A stretch of 33,636 bases of DNA from Algoriphagus terrigena DSM 22685. GTDB taxonomy: Bacteria; Bacteroidota; Bacteroidia; Cytophagales; Cyclobacteriaceae. Numbering within the stretch: position 1 is the stretch's first letter; each line of letters opens with the position of its first letter. The stretch is taken from positions 1 to 33,636 of the forward strand of contig NZ_AUBW01000035.1 of assembly GCF_000429445.1 (NCBI RefSeq), read 5' to 3'. The position numbers and the translations under genes are program-made. The notes under the pieces were generated by a model. It ran no database searches. It had not been told where the DNA came from and was given only the letters and a program-made list of their open reading frames with translations. Below are positions 16,189 through 24,872 of the stretch, piece by piece.

Positions 16189-16777
16189 GAGACAGAAACC
16201 CCAGAATGAGGAGGATAGCTGCATTCTTTAGCATTTCCCGAACAACAACCTGTAACCAAAATTCCCGAAACCGTCACCTTAACAGTACAGCCGGTATTAC
16301 CCGTCCGGACTAATAAACGCATCGAATACAGCGCAGCCTCAGGAGGGGACGCGGACGGGGAAAACCGTCCGGCACTATGACTTCTACAGTTTTTCATGTA
16401 GAGCAATTCCCTCCAACTGTGGAGAATGTCCACAGGTGATCGAAGGCAGGGTATCGTCGTGAGATTGGCCGTTATTCTTTCAGCGGGTTAATTTGAAATT
16501 ATTAAGAAGTCAATAATTTAGAAACCAAGCTGCTTCGCGTATTTTCAATTGCCGTTGATCCCATACCGACGCTTTAGAAGGATGTAGGGTGTAGAAATAG
16601 CGGTTTAGGGCATAAAATAAGCAATAATCCGTGTGTCTCCCGCGGGTGGCTGAGGTCACTTCTGTCATCAGCAGTACTAAAAGCGATCAGTGGGGATGAG
16701 ACGAAATCCGGGATACAGAGCGGGAGTAGAAGAAGATTAAGCTGTATGGATTTTTACAATTTTGACTAAATAATAAA
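16189..16777. other. Intergenic region before the AraC regulator, no gene seen
   Basis: This ~590-bp space separates the leftward DUF892 gene from the rightward AraC-type gene. A leftward frame at 16146-16433 overlaps the DUF892 promoter region and has no recognisable domain. Nothing else was found; the last 60 bases before the AraC start are AT-rich and probably hold its promoter. Confidence 0.4.
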
Positions 16778-17344
16778 ATGAAACTGGTATTAGGTTATCA
16801 AGTCGATGTACTGGCAAAGAAGGTAGTGGAGAAGGAGCTGACGAAGATTGGGGTGAGCTATAAGTACCACAATTCGTCACAGATCGAATTGCTTGAAGAA
16901 CTGCCATGCCCGGTCTTCCAGAAACTGAAGAGAAACCTGGAGGAGTACGGCATCCATATAAAAGAAACACAACAAGAGCAGTTAATCCAAAAGATAAAAG
17001 ACACCGTCTCTGAGATCGTGCATGATGACCACTACTACTCCTTCAAAATTTCGAGTATACTGTCAGATAAATTAAATCTGAGTTATGGATATATTGCAAG
17101 TACATTCTCCGAGCATACCCTCAACACGCTGGAGAATTACATCATGCTTCAAAAGATAGAAAGGGCCAAAGTCATGATACTAAGCGATGAATATTCCCTC
17201 ACGGAGATTGCATATAAGCTAAATTATAGCAGTGTGGGGCACTTGTCAAACCAGTTTAAGAAGATTACTGGTCTGACATCCACGTCTTTTTTGAGAATCA
17301 TGAGAAGAAGAAACCTTCTTTACAATAAAATCAACAACGGTTAA
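16778..17344 (+). CDS. AraC-family regulator with HMA-like N-terminal domain
   Basis: A 188-residue regulator. Residues ~1-62 (MKLVLGYQVDVLAKKVVEKE and on) match the small ferredoxin-like, HMA-like domain that many short Bacteroidota AraC regulators carry; the Cys pair seen in relatives near residues 9-12 is absent (QVDVLAKK). Residues ~85-175 are the AraC DNA-binding domain: first helix-turn-helix around LSDKLNLSYGYIASTFSEH, second EIAYKLNYSSVGHLSNQFKKITGL split by a long recognition helix. Such regulators often sit in metal or stress islands. The next gene, a single-domain response regulator, starts 21 nt downstream, so they form an operon. The target and effector are unknown. Confidence 0.88.
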   Translation: MKLVLGYQVDVLAKKVVEKELTKIGVSYKYHNSSQIELLEELPCPVFQKLKRNLEEYGIHIKETQQEQLIQKIKDTVSEIVHDDHYYSFKISSILSDKLNLSYGYIASTFSEHTLNTLENYIMLQKIERAKVMILSDEYSLTEIAYKLNYSSVGHLSNQFKKITGLTSTSFLRIMRRRNLLYNKINNG

Positions 17345-17365
17345 GCTCTTGACAAAGGACCCGTC

Positions 17366-17806
17366 ATGAAAAAGATCAATATCCTGTTAGCAGATGATGA
17401 CGACGACGACCGTTTGTTCTTTAGCGAAGCGATAGAGCAGCTCGGACTCTCAGTCTCTCTTAAGTGGGTCGTGAACGGTGCGGAATTGCTCGATTATTTA
17501 AAAACGCCCAACATTCAATTGCCTGAGCTGATATTTCTCGACCTGAACATGCCCATCAAAGGGGGTATCGAAAGCCTGATCGAGATACGGTCGACCGACT
17601 ATCTGAAGCACCTCTCCGTCGCGATCTACTCTACTTCGAGCGCCGAACAGGACATCGAAGAGAGCCTGATTCACGGTGCGAATATCTATATCCGGAAGCC
17701 TTCTGATTTTGACGAGTTGAAGGCGATCCTGAACAAGGTGATCACGACCAACCATCAATATCACAGCTCGGATCTCAGCAAAGAAAACTTTATGATGGTG
17801 ATTTGA
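17366..17806 (+). CDS. Single-domain response regulator
   Basis: A 146-residue receiver without output domain. The acidic pocket is Asp10-Asp11 in ILLADDDDDD, the phospho-acceptor Asp59 (IFLDLNMP), the switch Ser/Thr at 89-90 (IYSTSS) and Lys111 (IRKP). It is of the CheY-like type frequently placed with PAS kinases in Bacteroidota and could be phosphorylated by the soluble CheB-CheR-PAS kinase encoded ~1 kb downstream, which lacks its own receiver. AAAGGA, a good ribosome binding site for this organism, lies 8 bases before the ATG. It is the second gene of the AraC operon. Confidence 0.92.
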   Translation: MKKINILLADDDDDDRLFFSEAIEQLGLSVSLKWVVNGAELLDYLKTPNIQLPELIFLDLNMPIKGGIESLIEIRSTDYLKHLSVAIYSTSSAEQDIEESLIHGANIYIRKPSDFDELKAILNKVITTNHQYHSSDLSKENFMMVI

Positions 17807-17815
17807 GGGGGCTGT

Positions 17816-18110
17816 CGGATTTACGATTTACGATTTACGCGGTTTTTTGGGGTAGTTGAGGAATTTGGTCCTGGCTACGTCTTTATCGGATTTACGATTT
17901 ACGATTTACGATTTACGAGGTCTTTGGGGCAGTTGAGGATTTGGTTCTGGCTACGTCCTTATCGGATTTACGATTTACGAATTACGATTTACGAGGTCTT
18001 TGGGGCAGCTGAGGATTTGGTTCTGGCTACGTTTTTATCGGATTTTCGATTTACGAATTACGATTTACGAGGTCTTTGGGGTAGTTGAGGAAGTTGGTCC
18101 TGGCTACGTC
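17816..18110. repeat. Four tandem copies of a 71-76 bp repeat
   Basis: Copies begin at 17816, 17887, 17963 and 18039. Each starts CGGATTTACGATTTACG, has 3-4 short TTTACGA or ATTACGA steps, then GGTCTTTGGGGCAGTTGAGG, ATTTGGTTCTGGCTACGTC and ends in TTAT. The copies differ by a few substitutions and by the number of 7-bp ATTTACG steps. Single copies stand at 22980 and 27999. The tract lies directly behind the response regulator stop codon. The units are too similar throughout to be a CRISPR array. Confidence 0.9.
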
Positions 18111-18790
18111 CTCGGGTTGTCACGTTGTCTGCTGAGGCTGTTGTTGGATGATGGATGCTGGATGCTGGATGACCGAGGACCGAGGACCGATGTGTGTACG
18201 GCGGGTTGTCGCGTTATCGGCTTGCGGAAAAAGCTCCGTAGGAGCGGAATATTTGTAGCCGGGGGTGTGGTTCGACATGCTCACCAACCGTTGCAGCGGA
18301 ACCCACGGTAAAAAAGGAAAAATACCATTGCAATCGGCGCAGAAGTACAGCTTGAAAAAGGCGGTCGATGCCGAAGTACGGAGGGGGTGGTTGAATGGTA
18401 AATTGTTCGGCTTCGGGAGAAGCAGGACAACAGGAAGAATTCTGGTCAAATCCCCCTACCCCCCTTTGAAAAGCATTCCTCTTCCTTCTGGATATTACAA
18501 TTCAAGGGGGAGTTGCCGCGGAATGAATTGGAAATTGGTTTGCAAAGCCGAGCATCGATAGGTATCGGTGGAGAGGCAGGGCAACGGAAAGTGCCCTAGG
18601 TACGGCCGATAGCATAGCCGGGGGTTTTAACCCCAGGGACAATGGATCAGATTTTTCGACCTCGGCGCAGGGATATCGTGAGGAATGGGAAGTCAATGCC
18701 GGGGGCGGAGACGATGGTTGATTGATAAATAGTCCGGCTTCGGGAGAAGCAGGACAACAGGAGGATTGCTTCGGGATCGTTGACTTGGAG
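18111..18790. repeat. Mosaic of dispersed intergenic repeats
   Basis: After the tandem tract come: a run of GGATGCTGGATGCTGGATGA and GACCGAGGACCGAGGACCGA short repeats (18147-18190); a double-hairpin element with GCTCC-GTA-GGAGC at 18233-18245; two copies of a block reading GGCGCAG, then TCGATGCCGAAGTACGGAGG, then CGGCTTCGGGAGAAGCAGGA (about 18335-18435 and 18664-18765); and a hairpin GGGGTTTTAACCCC at 18621-18634. The same blocks recur near 24.7 kb and 28.3 kb. No coding frame with a known domain is present. Confidence 0.75.
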
Positions 18791-18851
18791 AATAATTAAA
18801 TAATTCGTTTGATCGCCTTAAATGACGGATGGAAAGGCAGTCCAGCTGCCG

Positions 18852-21800
18852 TCAAACCTGCTTTTCAGGTAGGATGACGTGAAATTCGGCGCCTTCGTTT
18901 ACATGGCCGACAGCGAAGATCTCTCCATGATGCCTCTCTACTATCTTCTTGCTCAGCGCCAGCCCTATCCCTGTTCCGGAGTATTGCGTCGGCTGATTGA
19001 GCCGTTGGAAGATGATGAAGATCTGGTGGACATATTGCTGGTCAAACCCTATTCCGTTGTCTTTGAAGGAGAGCTGATAGTAGGTCAAATCCGGGTTGAG
19101 CGAGCCATATTTTTGGATCTGTTCGGAAGAAAGCACGCTGCAGGTGATCGTCAGCACGGGCGATACATCTTCCCGGGAGAACTTAAGCGCGTTGCCCACC
19201 AGGTTATAAAACAACTGATTGATCTGTAGCGGAATCGCTTCGATCACCGGAAGAAGGTCACTTTTGATCTTTGCTTTCTTCTCTTCTATCAGTATTTCAT
19301 AGTCATTGAGGATGTTCTTCAAGGTAACGTTCAGATCGGTTTGCTGAAACAGATCTTGTGAGTCAGACATCCGAGCAAAGTTCAGCAGGTCGCGGATCAG
19401 GATAGACATGCGGGATGATGCGCCTTCGATCTTTTCCAGATAGACCTGAATATCCTCCTGTAACTCTTCATTGCCGGTGCTTTTCAAGCGCTTGGAAAAG
19501 GTCATTATCTTCCGCAGCGGCTCCTGGAGGTCGTGACTGGCGGTGTATGCGAACTGGTTCAGTTGATGGTTTGTCTTCTCCAGCTCACTTGTCCGCTCCC
19601 GCACTTTCTCTTCCAGTCTCTCGGCAAAGTTTTTCTGTTCATGGATATCGGTAAACGTACCTATCCACGCCAAGATCATCCCACGGATGTCTTTCTGCGG
19701 GACGGCATTGATCATGTGCCACTGGTAGGTACCATCCTGCTTGCGTACCCGCAGCTGCATCAGGACTTTCTCACCTGTGCGGACGCCGTTCATCCATTTC
19801 TTCAGGGCCATCTCCCTATCGTCGGGAGAGATCGCCTCCAGCCAGCCATCTCCTCTTAACTCATCCAGATTTTTCCCTGTATAGTCGACCATCACCTTGT
19901 TGGCGTAGTTCACCTTGCCCTTCAGATCCGCGGTAAACACCAGGTGGGGGATCTGATCAGAAAGCTGCCGGAACCTGGACTCACTCTCCTGCAGACGTTT
20001 GTTCATGACCGAGTGAGTCACGTCTTCAAGCGCTAGGAGTATCAAATCCTCTGCGTTTTGTTCATTTTGGATCTGCTGTGCATTCAGGATAAACGTGTTG
20101 GGACTGCCGTCGATCTGGAGGACAATCTCCAGGTTTTCCTTCTTCTTCTTGCCCGGCAATATATCCTCCAGCCAGTCCCGCAGCGGGCCGATCTCCCAGC
20201 GCTGATCCTGTATACTGAGGAAGTATCTGCCCTGTACGCCGTCTGCAGAGACTCCGAATTTCGTAGAGAAGGATTCGTTAATCGATTTGACGATTAGATT
20301 TTTATCCAGCACTACCAGGGGTTCGCGGATGGTGCTGACGATCGCGTCGGAGTAGTAGCGGGCCGCATAGAGTTGCTCCTGTTTCTCGATCAATTCCTGG
20401 TTGGAGACCGTCAGTTCCTCATTCACAGACTGGAGTTCTTCCTTGGAGGTCTCCAGCTCCTCGTTGAGACTTTGGAGCTCTTCGTTGCTGCTTTGGAGTT
20501 CCTCGTTGATACTCTGCAGCTCTTCGTTGGCGGAGTCATGCTCTTCGGCAATCGCCCGCATGTCCATCCGGAGCTGAGAGAGTTCTTTTTCAAGTTCCTC
20601 ACTTCTCAACACCGCACCGTCCCCGGCTGAAGCGCCTCCCTTGGGAGAGATACTTGGGTTCTCTTCCACAGTTTCGGTAAAGAATACCAGATAGTATGGG
20701 TCTACCGTATTGGGCAGCGGCACGACTTTGATGGAGATCAGTGACTGCTTGCCGTCTCCTTTGAGAGATATTTCCTCCTGCAGGGACTTCCCGGTTGATT
20801 TTGATTTGTGGATGGTGTTGCGCAGCTCGAAGGAGAGTCCCTCCCGCGCCATCTTGAAGATATTGAAAGTCGGCTTGCCGGGCGAAGGTCTCAGGAAGGG
20901 CGTGACGTCGCCGTGGATATGGACGATGTCCATCTGGTCATTGACGATCACGCTTGCCGGTGCCGCGGAGAGCATGATGGACTCGGCGATCTTGCGGAAA
21001 TCTGCCTGGACAGGATCTGCCTTCGGACCCTGATCGGGTTTGTTCTGCTCCAAGAGGTTGTCTTCCCTCCTCTTGGTGGCCACATGCATGAATCTCCCGG
21101 GAAATGGCTTTCTGGAGAATAGCTTGTCCCATGGATTGAGGGTTGTAAACAGCTCTGCAGCGGCACCGATGGTTTCGGATTTGCCCAGCATGAGGACGCC
21201 GTTTTGATTCAGCGCGTAGTGAAACATGGTGAGCGCCTTCTTCTGCAGAAAGCTGTCCAAGTAGATGAACACATTCCGGCAACTGATGAAATCCATCTTG
21301 GCAAAAGGAGGGTCTTTGAGGAAGTTATGTACGGCAAAGACGCACATATCCCGGATTGCCTTACCGACCATAAAATTGCCATGACTCTTGGTAAAGTACT
21401 TTTCCAACCGCTCTTGGGATACGTCCGCTACTTCCTCTTTGGAGTAGATGCCCAGCCGGGCCTTTCGGATGGCGACTTCGGAGATGTCAGACGCGAAGAT
21501 CTGGATCTTCATGGCCGAAGGATTCTTGCCGAAAAACTCATGGAGACACATCGCCACGGAGTAGGCTTCTTCCCCGGTAGAGCAGCCCGCTATCCATATC
21601 CGAATGGGATCATCGGGTGTCTTATTGGCAAACAAGTCGGGAAATACGGTTTGGCAGAGGGTCTCAAATATCTTGGGATCACGAAAAAAGGCAGTGACCG
21701 GGATGAGCATGTCCTGAAACAGGGCGGTCAACTCCGCTTTGTCTTCCCGCAGCAGCCGGAGATAATCCTCGAGCTTCACCTTCTTATGTATTGCCATCCG

Positions 21801-22550
21801 TCGGGCGATGCGCCGTCGGACGGTGTTTTGCTTGTAAAACGTAAAATCCACGTTGCTGTGCTGATGCAGCAGCGCGAGCATCTGTTTGAAGAAAACAGCG
21901 TCGTCTTTCTCCGGCTTCTCCCCGCTTTCCTTGGCCTGAAGGCCCGTGCGGGAGTTGCGGTTGATCTGGATCAGATGCCCGGGAATCTTCTCGGGTGGCA
22001 GGACAAAGTCGACGACCTTAGAATTCACGGCGCTGAGTGGCATATCGCCAAACGCCGCTGACTCCTGATCCTGGGCGACGGTGATGCCACCATATTCCCG
22101 TATCATCTTCAATCCTACGGTGCCATCCGATCCCGAACCCGAGAGGACCACTCCTATGGCGAAGCTGTCGCGGATCACCGCCAGAGACATGAAGAACACG
22201 TCGATGATCAGGTTGGTCTTGACGCTGTCCCGGGAGGAGAGCTTGAGTATTCCGTCGGTGGTAGTGATGATCTTATTGGAGGGGATGACGTAGACCGTGT
22301 CAACTTCTATCTTTGCATCGTCGGTGATTTCAAGAACTGGGATTTTTGATATCTTCTGAAGGATCTCTGTAAGGGCACTTTCATGGTTGGGTGAAAGATG
22401 CTGGACCAGGACGTATGCCATTCCCGATTTTTCAGGGATGGCGTCTATGAATCGCTTAAAAGCATCCAGTCCTCCGGCCGATGCGCCGACGCCGACGACA
22501 GGAAACTGTTGTGACTGAGGTAATGTCTGTATCTGTTTTCCTGTTTTCAT
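18852..22550 (-). CDS. CheB-CheR-PAS-PAS histidine kinase hybrid
   Basis: A 1232-residue multidomain signal protein. Residues ~16-195: CheB methylesterase with the catalytic triad Ser24 (GASAGG), His51 (QHLSP) and Asp142 (SGSGSDGT), but without the usual CheB receiver. Residues ~220-480: CheR methyltransferase with the SAM motif AGCSTGEEAYS (321-331) and SCRNVFIYLD (423-432). Residues ~655-735: a long coiled coil of repeated SxNEELQSxNEELQS. Two PAS domains follow (about 745-850 and 870-990). The kinase core has ASHDLQEPLRK with His1006, N box Asn1120, DNGIGFDQ and GTGIGLALSKK. All catalytic residues are present. No membrane segment, so it is cytoplasmic. There are no chemotaxis genes nearby; this fusion is common in Bacteroidota with unknown role. 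The single-domain regulator at 17366 is a possible acceptor. Confidence 0.95.
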   Translation of the reverse strand: MKTGKQIQTLPQSQQFPVVGVGASAGGLDAFKRFIDAIPEKSGMAYVLVQHLSPNHESALTEILQKISKIPVLEITDDAKIEVDTVYVIPSNKIITTTDGILKLSSRDSVKTNLIIDVFFMSLAVIRDSFAIGVVLSGSGSDGTVGLKMIREYGGITVAQDQESAAFGDMPLSAVNSKVVDFVLPPEKIPGHLIQINRNSRTGLQAKESGEKPEKDDAVFFKQMLALLHQHSNVDFTFYKQNTVRRRIARRMAIHKKVKLEDYLRLLREDKAELTALFQDMLIPVTAFFRDPKIFETLCQTVFPDLFANKTPDDPIRIWIAGCSTGEEAYSVAMCLHEFFGKNPSAMKIQIFASDISEVAIRKARLGIYSKEEVADVSQERLEKYFTKSHGNFMVGKAIRDMCVFAVHNFLKDPPFAKMDFISCRNVFIYLDSFLQKKALTMFHYALNQNGVLMLGKSETIGAAAELFTTLNPWDKLFSRKPFPGRFMHVATKRREDNLLEQNKPDQGPKADPVQADFRKIAESIMLSAAPASVIVNDQMDIVHIHGDVTPFLRPSPGKPTFNIFKMAREGLSFELRNTIHKSKSTGKSLQEEISLKGDGKQSLISIKVVPLPNTVDPYYLVFFTETVEENPSISPKGGASAGDGAVLRSEELEKELSQLRMDMRAIAEEHDSANEELQSINEELQSSNEELQSLNEELETSKEELQSVNEELTVSNQELIEKQEQLYAARYYSDAIVSTIREPLVVLDKNLIVKSINESFSTKFGVSADGVQGRYFLSIQDQRWEIGPLRDWLEDILPGKKKKENLEIVLQIDGSPNTFILNAQQIQNEQNAEDLILLALEDVTHSVMNKRLQESESRFRQLSDQIPHLVFTADLKGKVNYANKVMVDYTGKNLDELRGDGWLEAISPDDREMALKKWMNGVRTGEKVLMQLRVRKQDGTYQWHMINAVPQKDIRGMILAWIGTFTDIHEQKNFAERLEEKVRERTSELEKTNHQLNQFAYTASHDLQEPLRKIMTFSKRLKSTGNEELQEDIQVYLEKIEGASSRMSILIRDLLNFARMSDSQDLFQQTDLNVTLKNILNDYEILIEEKKAKIKSDLLPVIEAIPLQINQLFYNLVGNALKFSREDVSPVLTITCSVLSSEQIQKYGSLNPDLTYYQLSFKDNGIGFDQQYVHQIFIIFQRLNQPTQYSGTGIGLALSKKIVERHHGEIFAVGHVNEGAEFHVILPEKQV

Positions 22551-22848
22551 CCTTCGGAAAAGTGTGGGACAATAGCGTTGTGATAATATCGAGAGATGGG
22601 TCGCTCCAAAACTTTGTATCGTTGATGAGTAGACGGGATTGTCCGTCCGGGATATTTATGCCCGTTTATGGCGGGAGGAAATTAAGGAAATAATTTTTGA
22701 CGGATCTTTTTAAGCTGTCGCTTTCTCAGCATAGAGCTGTCTGCCGAGGGGATTTTTCATGCCGTTCTTTAAAAAAGACCACAAAGACCAGACCGTTGGT
22801 GAATTGGGAGAGTGCAAAGTTTAAAATTGGAAGATTGAAACACTTCGA

Positions 22849-23100
22849 CAGGCTCAGTGCAAGAATAGGCTGTTGTTGGATGATGGATGCTGGATGCTGG
22901 ATGACCGATGCTGGATGACCGATGCTGACTGTCTACTGAGCAGTTGTCGGGTTGTCCGCTGAGGCTGTTGTCAGGTTGTCGGATTTACGATTTACGAATT
23001 ACGATTTACGAGGTCTTTGGGGCAGTTGAGAAATTTGGTTCTGGATACGGCCTCGGGTTGTCACGTTGTCGGCTGCGCGGTTGTCACGTTTGTGAATTGG
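22849..23100. repeat. Composite dispersed repeat block
   Basis: Order: a TTCGACAGGCTCAGTGCAAG end; GATGATGGATGCTGGATGCT with two more GGATGACCGATGCT steps (22878-22930); GACTGTCTACTGAGCAGTTG; GTTGTCCGCTGAGGCTGTTG; then one copy of the 71-76 bp unit from 22980. The same order recurs at 27823-28100. It fills the space between the CheB-CheR kinase gene and the gene at 23235. Nothing else is seen from 22551 to 23234. Confidence 0.8.
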
Positions 23101-23234
23101 AAAGTTGAAAAATTGGAAAATCAAGGTGAGAGGTTGAAAGGCAGGGTCTACCGATCCTGTAATTTTCTTTTTTCCTGCCCGTTGTCCGGAGGCAGCTATT
23201 AAAAAATGAGTATTTTTTGGACTAAAATCTTTAG

Positions 23235-23810
23235 ATGGAACCTGAACAAACCCAGTCCCCCGAGGTGAGTTCCAAGCCCGGCCCCTTACGAAAGTGGAGC
23301 GCTGACCGGCTGTTGGGAATCTCAGCAATATCCGTATCCTTCATGACCTTCTTGGTGTTGATCTATCAGACACAGATCATCCGAGAGCAGCAATTGCTTT
23401 CTGCCTTGCCCTATCTCCAAACAGGCAACATCGGGTTTTCCGCTCCCGACTACACCTTCTTTCTAAAAAATGAGGGAGTAGGACCTGCTTTTATCGAAGA
23501 TATTGTCATTAAATACAAGGGTAAGGTCTGGGAAGGAAAAGATCTGGCAGAGTTTTTAATGGTCGCTGATCCTGTAGTCGGTCAGTTGCCCAATATCTAC
23601 TACTCCAATCTAAAACCGGGCATGCTGATCCCGGCAGGAGGAAGTTTGTCTGTGATTGACGTGCGACAAGATCATCAAACCTCTCTCAAGTTCGCTGATA
23701 TCCTTTCCAATTATGAAGAACAAGGCTTTGGATTTGAGCTGATCTATTCCTCCGTTTATGGTGAAAGGTGGAAGATTACCCACGAATCCATTGCTCCTGA
23801 GAAATTGTAG
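23235..23810 (+). CDS. Hypothetical membrane-anchored protein
   Basis: A 191-residue protein. Residues 1-25 are hydrophilic and Pro-rich, residues 26-46 (LLGISAISVSFMTFLVLIYQ) form one transmembrane helix, and the rest is probably a beta-sandwich-like soluble domain: ALPYLQTGNIGFSAPDYTFFLKNEGVGPAF, IVIKYKG, IPAGGSLSVIDV, GFGFELIYSSVYGERWKIT. The pattern of a TM, then a QLLSALPYL segment, then a strand with LKNEGVGPA is seen in many unnamed proteins of Bacteroidota and other bacteria; the function is unknown. It stands alone, flanked by repeats on both sides. The ATG at 23235 is the only reasonable start. Confidence 0.75.
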   Translation: MEPEQTQSPEVSSKPGPLRKWSADRLLGISAISVSFMTFLVLIYQTQIIREQQLLSALPYLQTGNIGFSAPDYTFFLKNEGVGPAFIEDIVIKYKGKVWEGKDLAEFLMVADPVVGQLPNIYYSNLKPGMLIPAGGSLSVIDVRQDHQTSLKFADILSNYEEQGFGFELIYSSVYGERWKITHESIAPEKL

Positions 23811-24149
23811 CATTGTCGCGTTGTCCGCTGAAGCTGTTTTCGGATTGGGAGTTTGATGGTTCGACTAGGCTTACCAACCATGTTTCGACTCCGCTCGACA
23901 CTAGAGTTTGAAATAAAGAGTTTCAGCGGAATGTTTTCGGGACTTAGAATCGAATTATAAATCAGTAGAAAATCCATCGGAACCTGAGGCGAATTAATGA
24001 CCCAGAATGGGTCAAACTTTTCAATAACCCCGGGTGGGAACCCGGGGAAAAGAACGTATTCGGTACCCGGTGCTGGCCCAGAAGGTGGATTTGGAAAAGA
24101 AGGTTTGTGCCAGCGCAATGGAAATGGCATTTTGATTGACAACGCAAAT
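23811..24149. other. Intergenic region, degenerate repeat sequence
   Basis: This part continues from the gene end to the repeat copy at 24150. It contains GTTTCGACTCCGCTCGACAC (23882-23901), a short hairpin-forming repeat, and the GACGGTT-free remainder has no known coding content. A leftward frame at 23756-24256 covers repeats and the end of the gene and is not supported. Confidence 0.35.
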
Positions 24150-24585
24150 ATTCCGGCCCCGTTGGCAGGATTTGAGGCTTCGGATTTTTTTTGAGTTATC
24201 ACTTTTTGAAAGCCAAAAAAAACCCAAAAGCTTCGGGCCCCAGTCTTTACTTCCAATCGGTGGTGTTTTCTGCTAGAAGAGTATTGGTGGACGATTGGAT
24301 TTTTGGCGCTGCTCCAAACCCTAAACCCGCATTATGCATTAGCAATTCTATTACGGCCAGTAATTGCTTCAAAATCAGTCACTACGTTGCTATTTTCGAC
24401 TTCATCATAGCGGTGCTATGACTCAGTCTCCAAACAGCCTGATTTTATTGCAATTACTGCCCTCACTACGAAACCTAATGCAAAATACGGGTTAAACAGG
24501 TGGATCTCCTTCGTACCCTCAGGAGCTAACCTGTTTTTTTAACGGTTTTCCGCAGAACCAAAAACCGTAAATCCTGCAGGGCCCT
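24150..24585. repeat. Dispersed ~266-bp repeat, copy A, interrupted by a MITE-like insertion
   Basis: Apart from a 167-bp insertion it aligns end to end with copy B at 31532-31797, starting at ATTCCGGCC and ending at CCTGCAGGGCCCT. Conserved inner parts include TGAGGCTTCGGATTTTTTTT, CTTCGGGCCCCAGTCTTTAC and TGGACGATTGGATTTTTGGC. Near its right end are two conserved hairpins: AACAGGT/ACCTGTT followed by a T-run (terminator-like, 24495-24541) and ACGGTTTT/AAAACCGT. Loop bases vary between copies while stems are kept, which suggests that the structure matters. Confidence 0.85.
24326..24492. mobile_element. MITE-like palindromic insertion within repeat copy A
   Basis: A 167-bp segment absent from the otherwise matching copy B at 31532-31797. 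Its ends are inverted repeats: CCCGCATTATGCATTAG (24326-24342) and, on the other strand, CCCGTATTTTGCATTAG (24475-24491), 15 of 17 identical. TAAA flanks it on both sides (24322-24325 and 24493-24496) as a likely target duplication. Inner parts also pair (CAGTAATTGC with a partner near the other end; CATAGC/GCTATG at the centre), so the whole element can fold as one long hairpin. It encodes no protein and would need a transposase in trans. Confidence 0.7.
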
Positions 24586-24643
24586 TCCGTAGCCGAATAC
24601 GTCGGGTATCTACCTAGATGTCGCTTACGACTGAAAAATCTTA

Positions 24644-24835
24644 GCCTGCGGAAAAGCTCCGGAAGAGCGGAATATTTGTAGCCTGGGGATTTAACCCCAG
24701 GAAAATGTTGGTACCCGTGATTCACCTCGGCGCAGGTAAATAGTGAGCGGCTGGAAGTCAATGCCGAGGTGCGGAGATGGTGGTTGGTTGGTAAATAGTC
24801 GGCTTCTGGAGAAGCAGGGCAACGGAAAAGGAAAA
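24644..24835. repeat. Double-hairpin repeat followed by the AAGCAGGGCAACGGAAA block
   Basis: Read leftward: CCTGGGG-6 nt-CCCCAGG (24682-24701), CTACAAATAT, then GCTC-5 nt-GAGC (24656-24668) and TTTTCC. The same architecture is seen at 18222-18270, 28207-28262 and 31984-32034. To its right come CACCTCGGCGCAGG, CAATGCCGAGGTGCGGAG and GGAGAAGCAGGGCAACGGAA, the block also found at 18.4, 18.7 and 28.3-28.5 kb. Confidence 0.75.
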
Positions 24836-24872
24836 AAACATAAATGCGGACACTTACGTCGGCGGAGTCTCA

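Noticed and set aside
16146..16433. Leftward 95-codon frame upstream of DUF892
   Set aside because: Cys/Ser/Gly-rich without a domain, and it covers the likely promoter of the DUF892 gene.
17816..18110. CRISPR array
   Set aside because: The whole 71-76 bp unit is conserved; there are no variable spacers and no cas genes.
18000..18311. Rightward ~100-codon frame over the tandem repeats
   Set aside because: Its translation (DLRITIYEV-type runs) is only the repeat unit read as protein.
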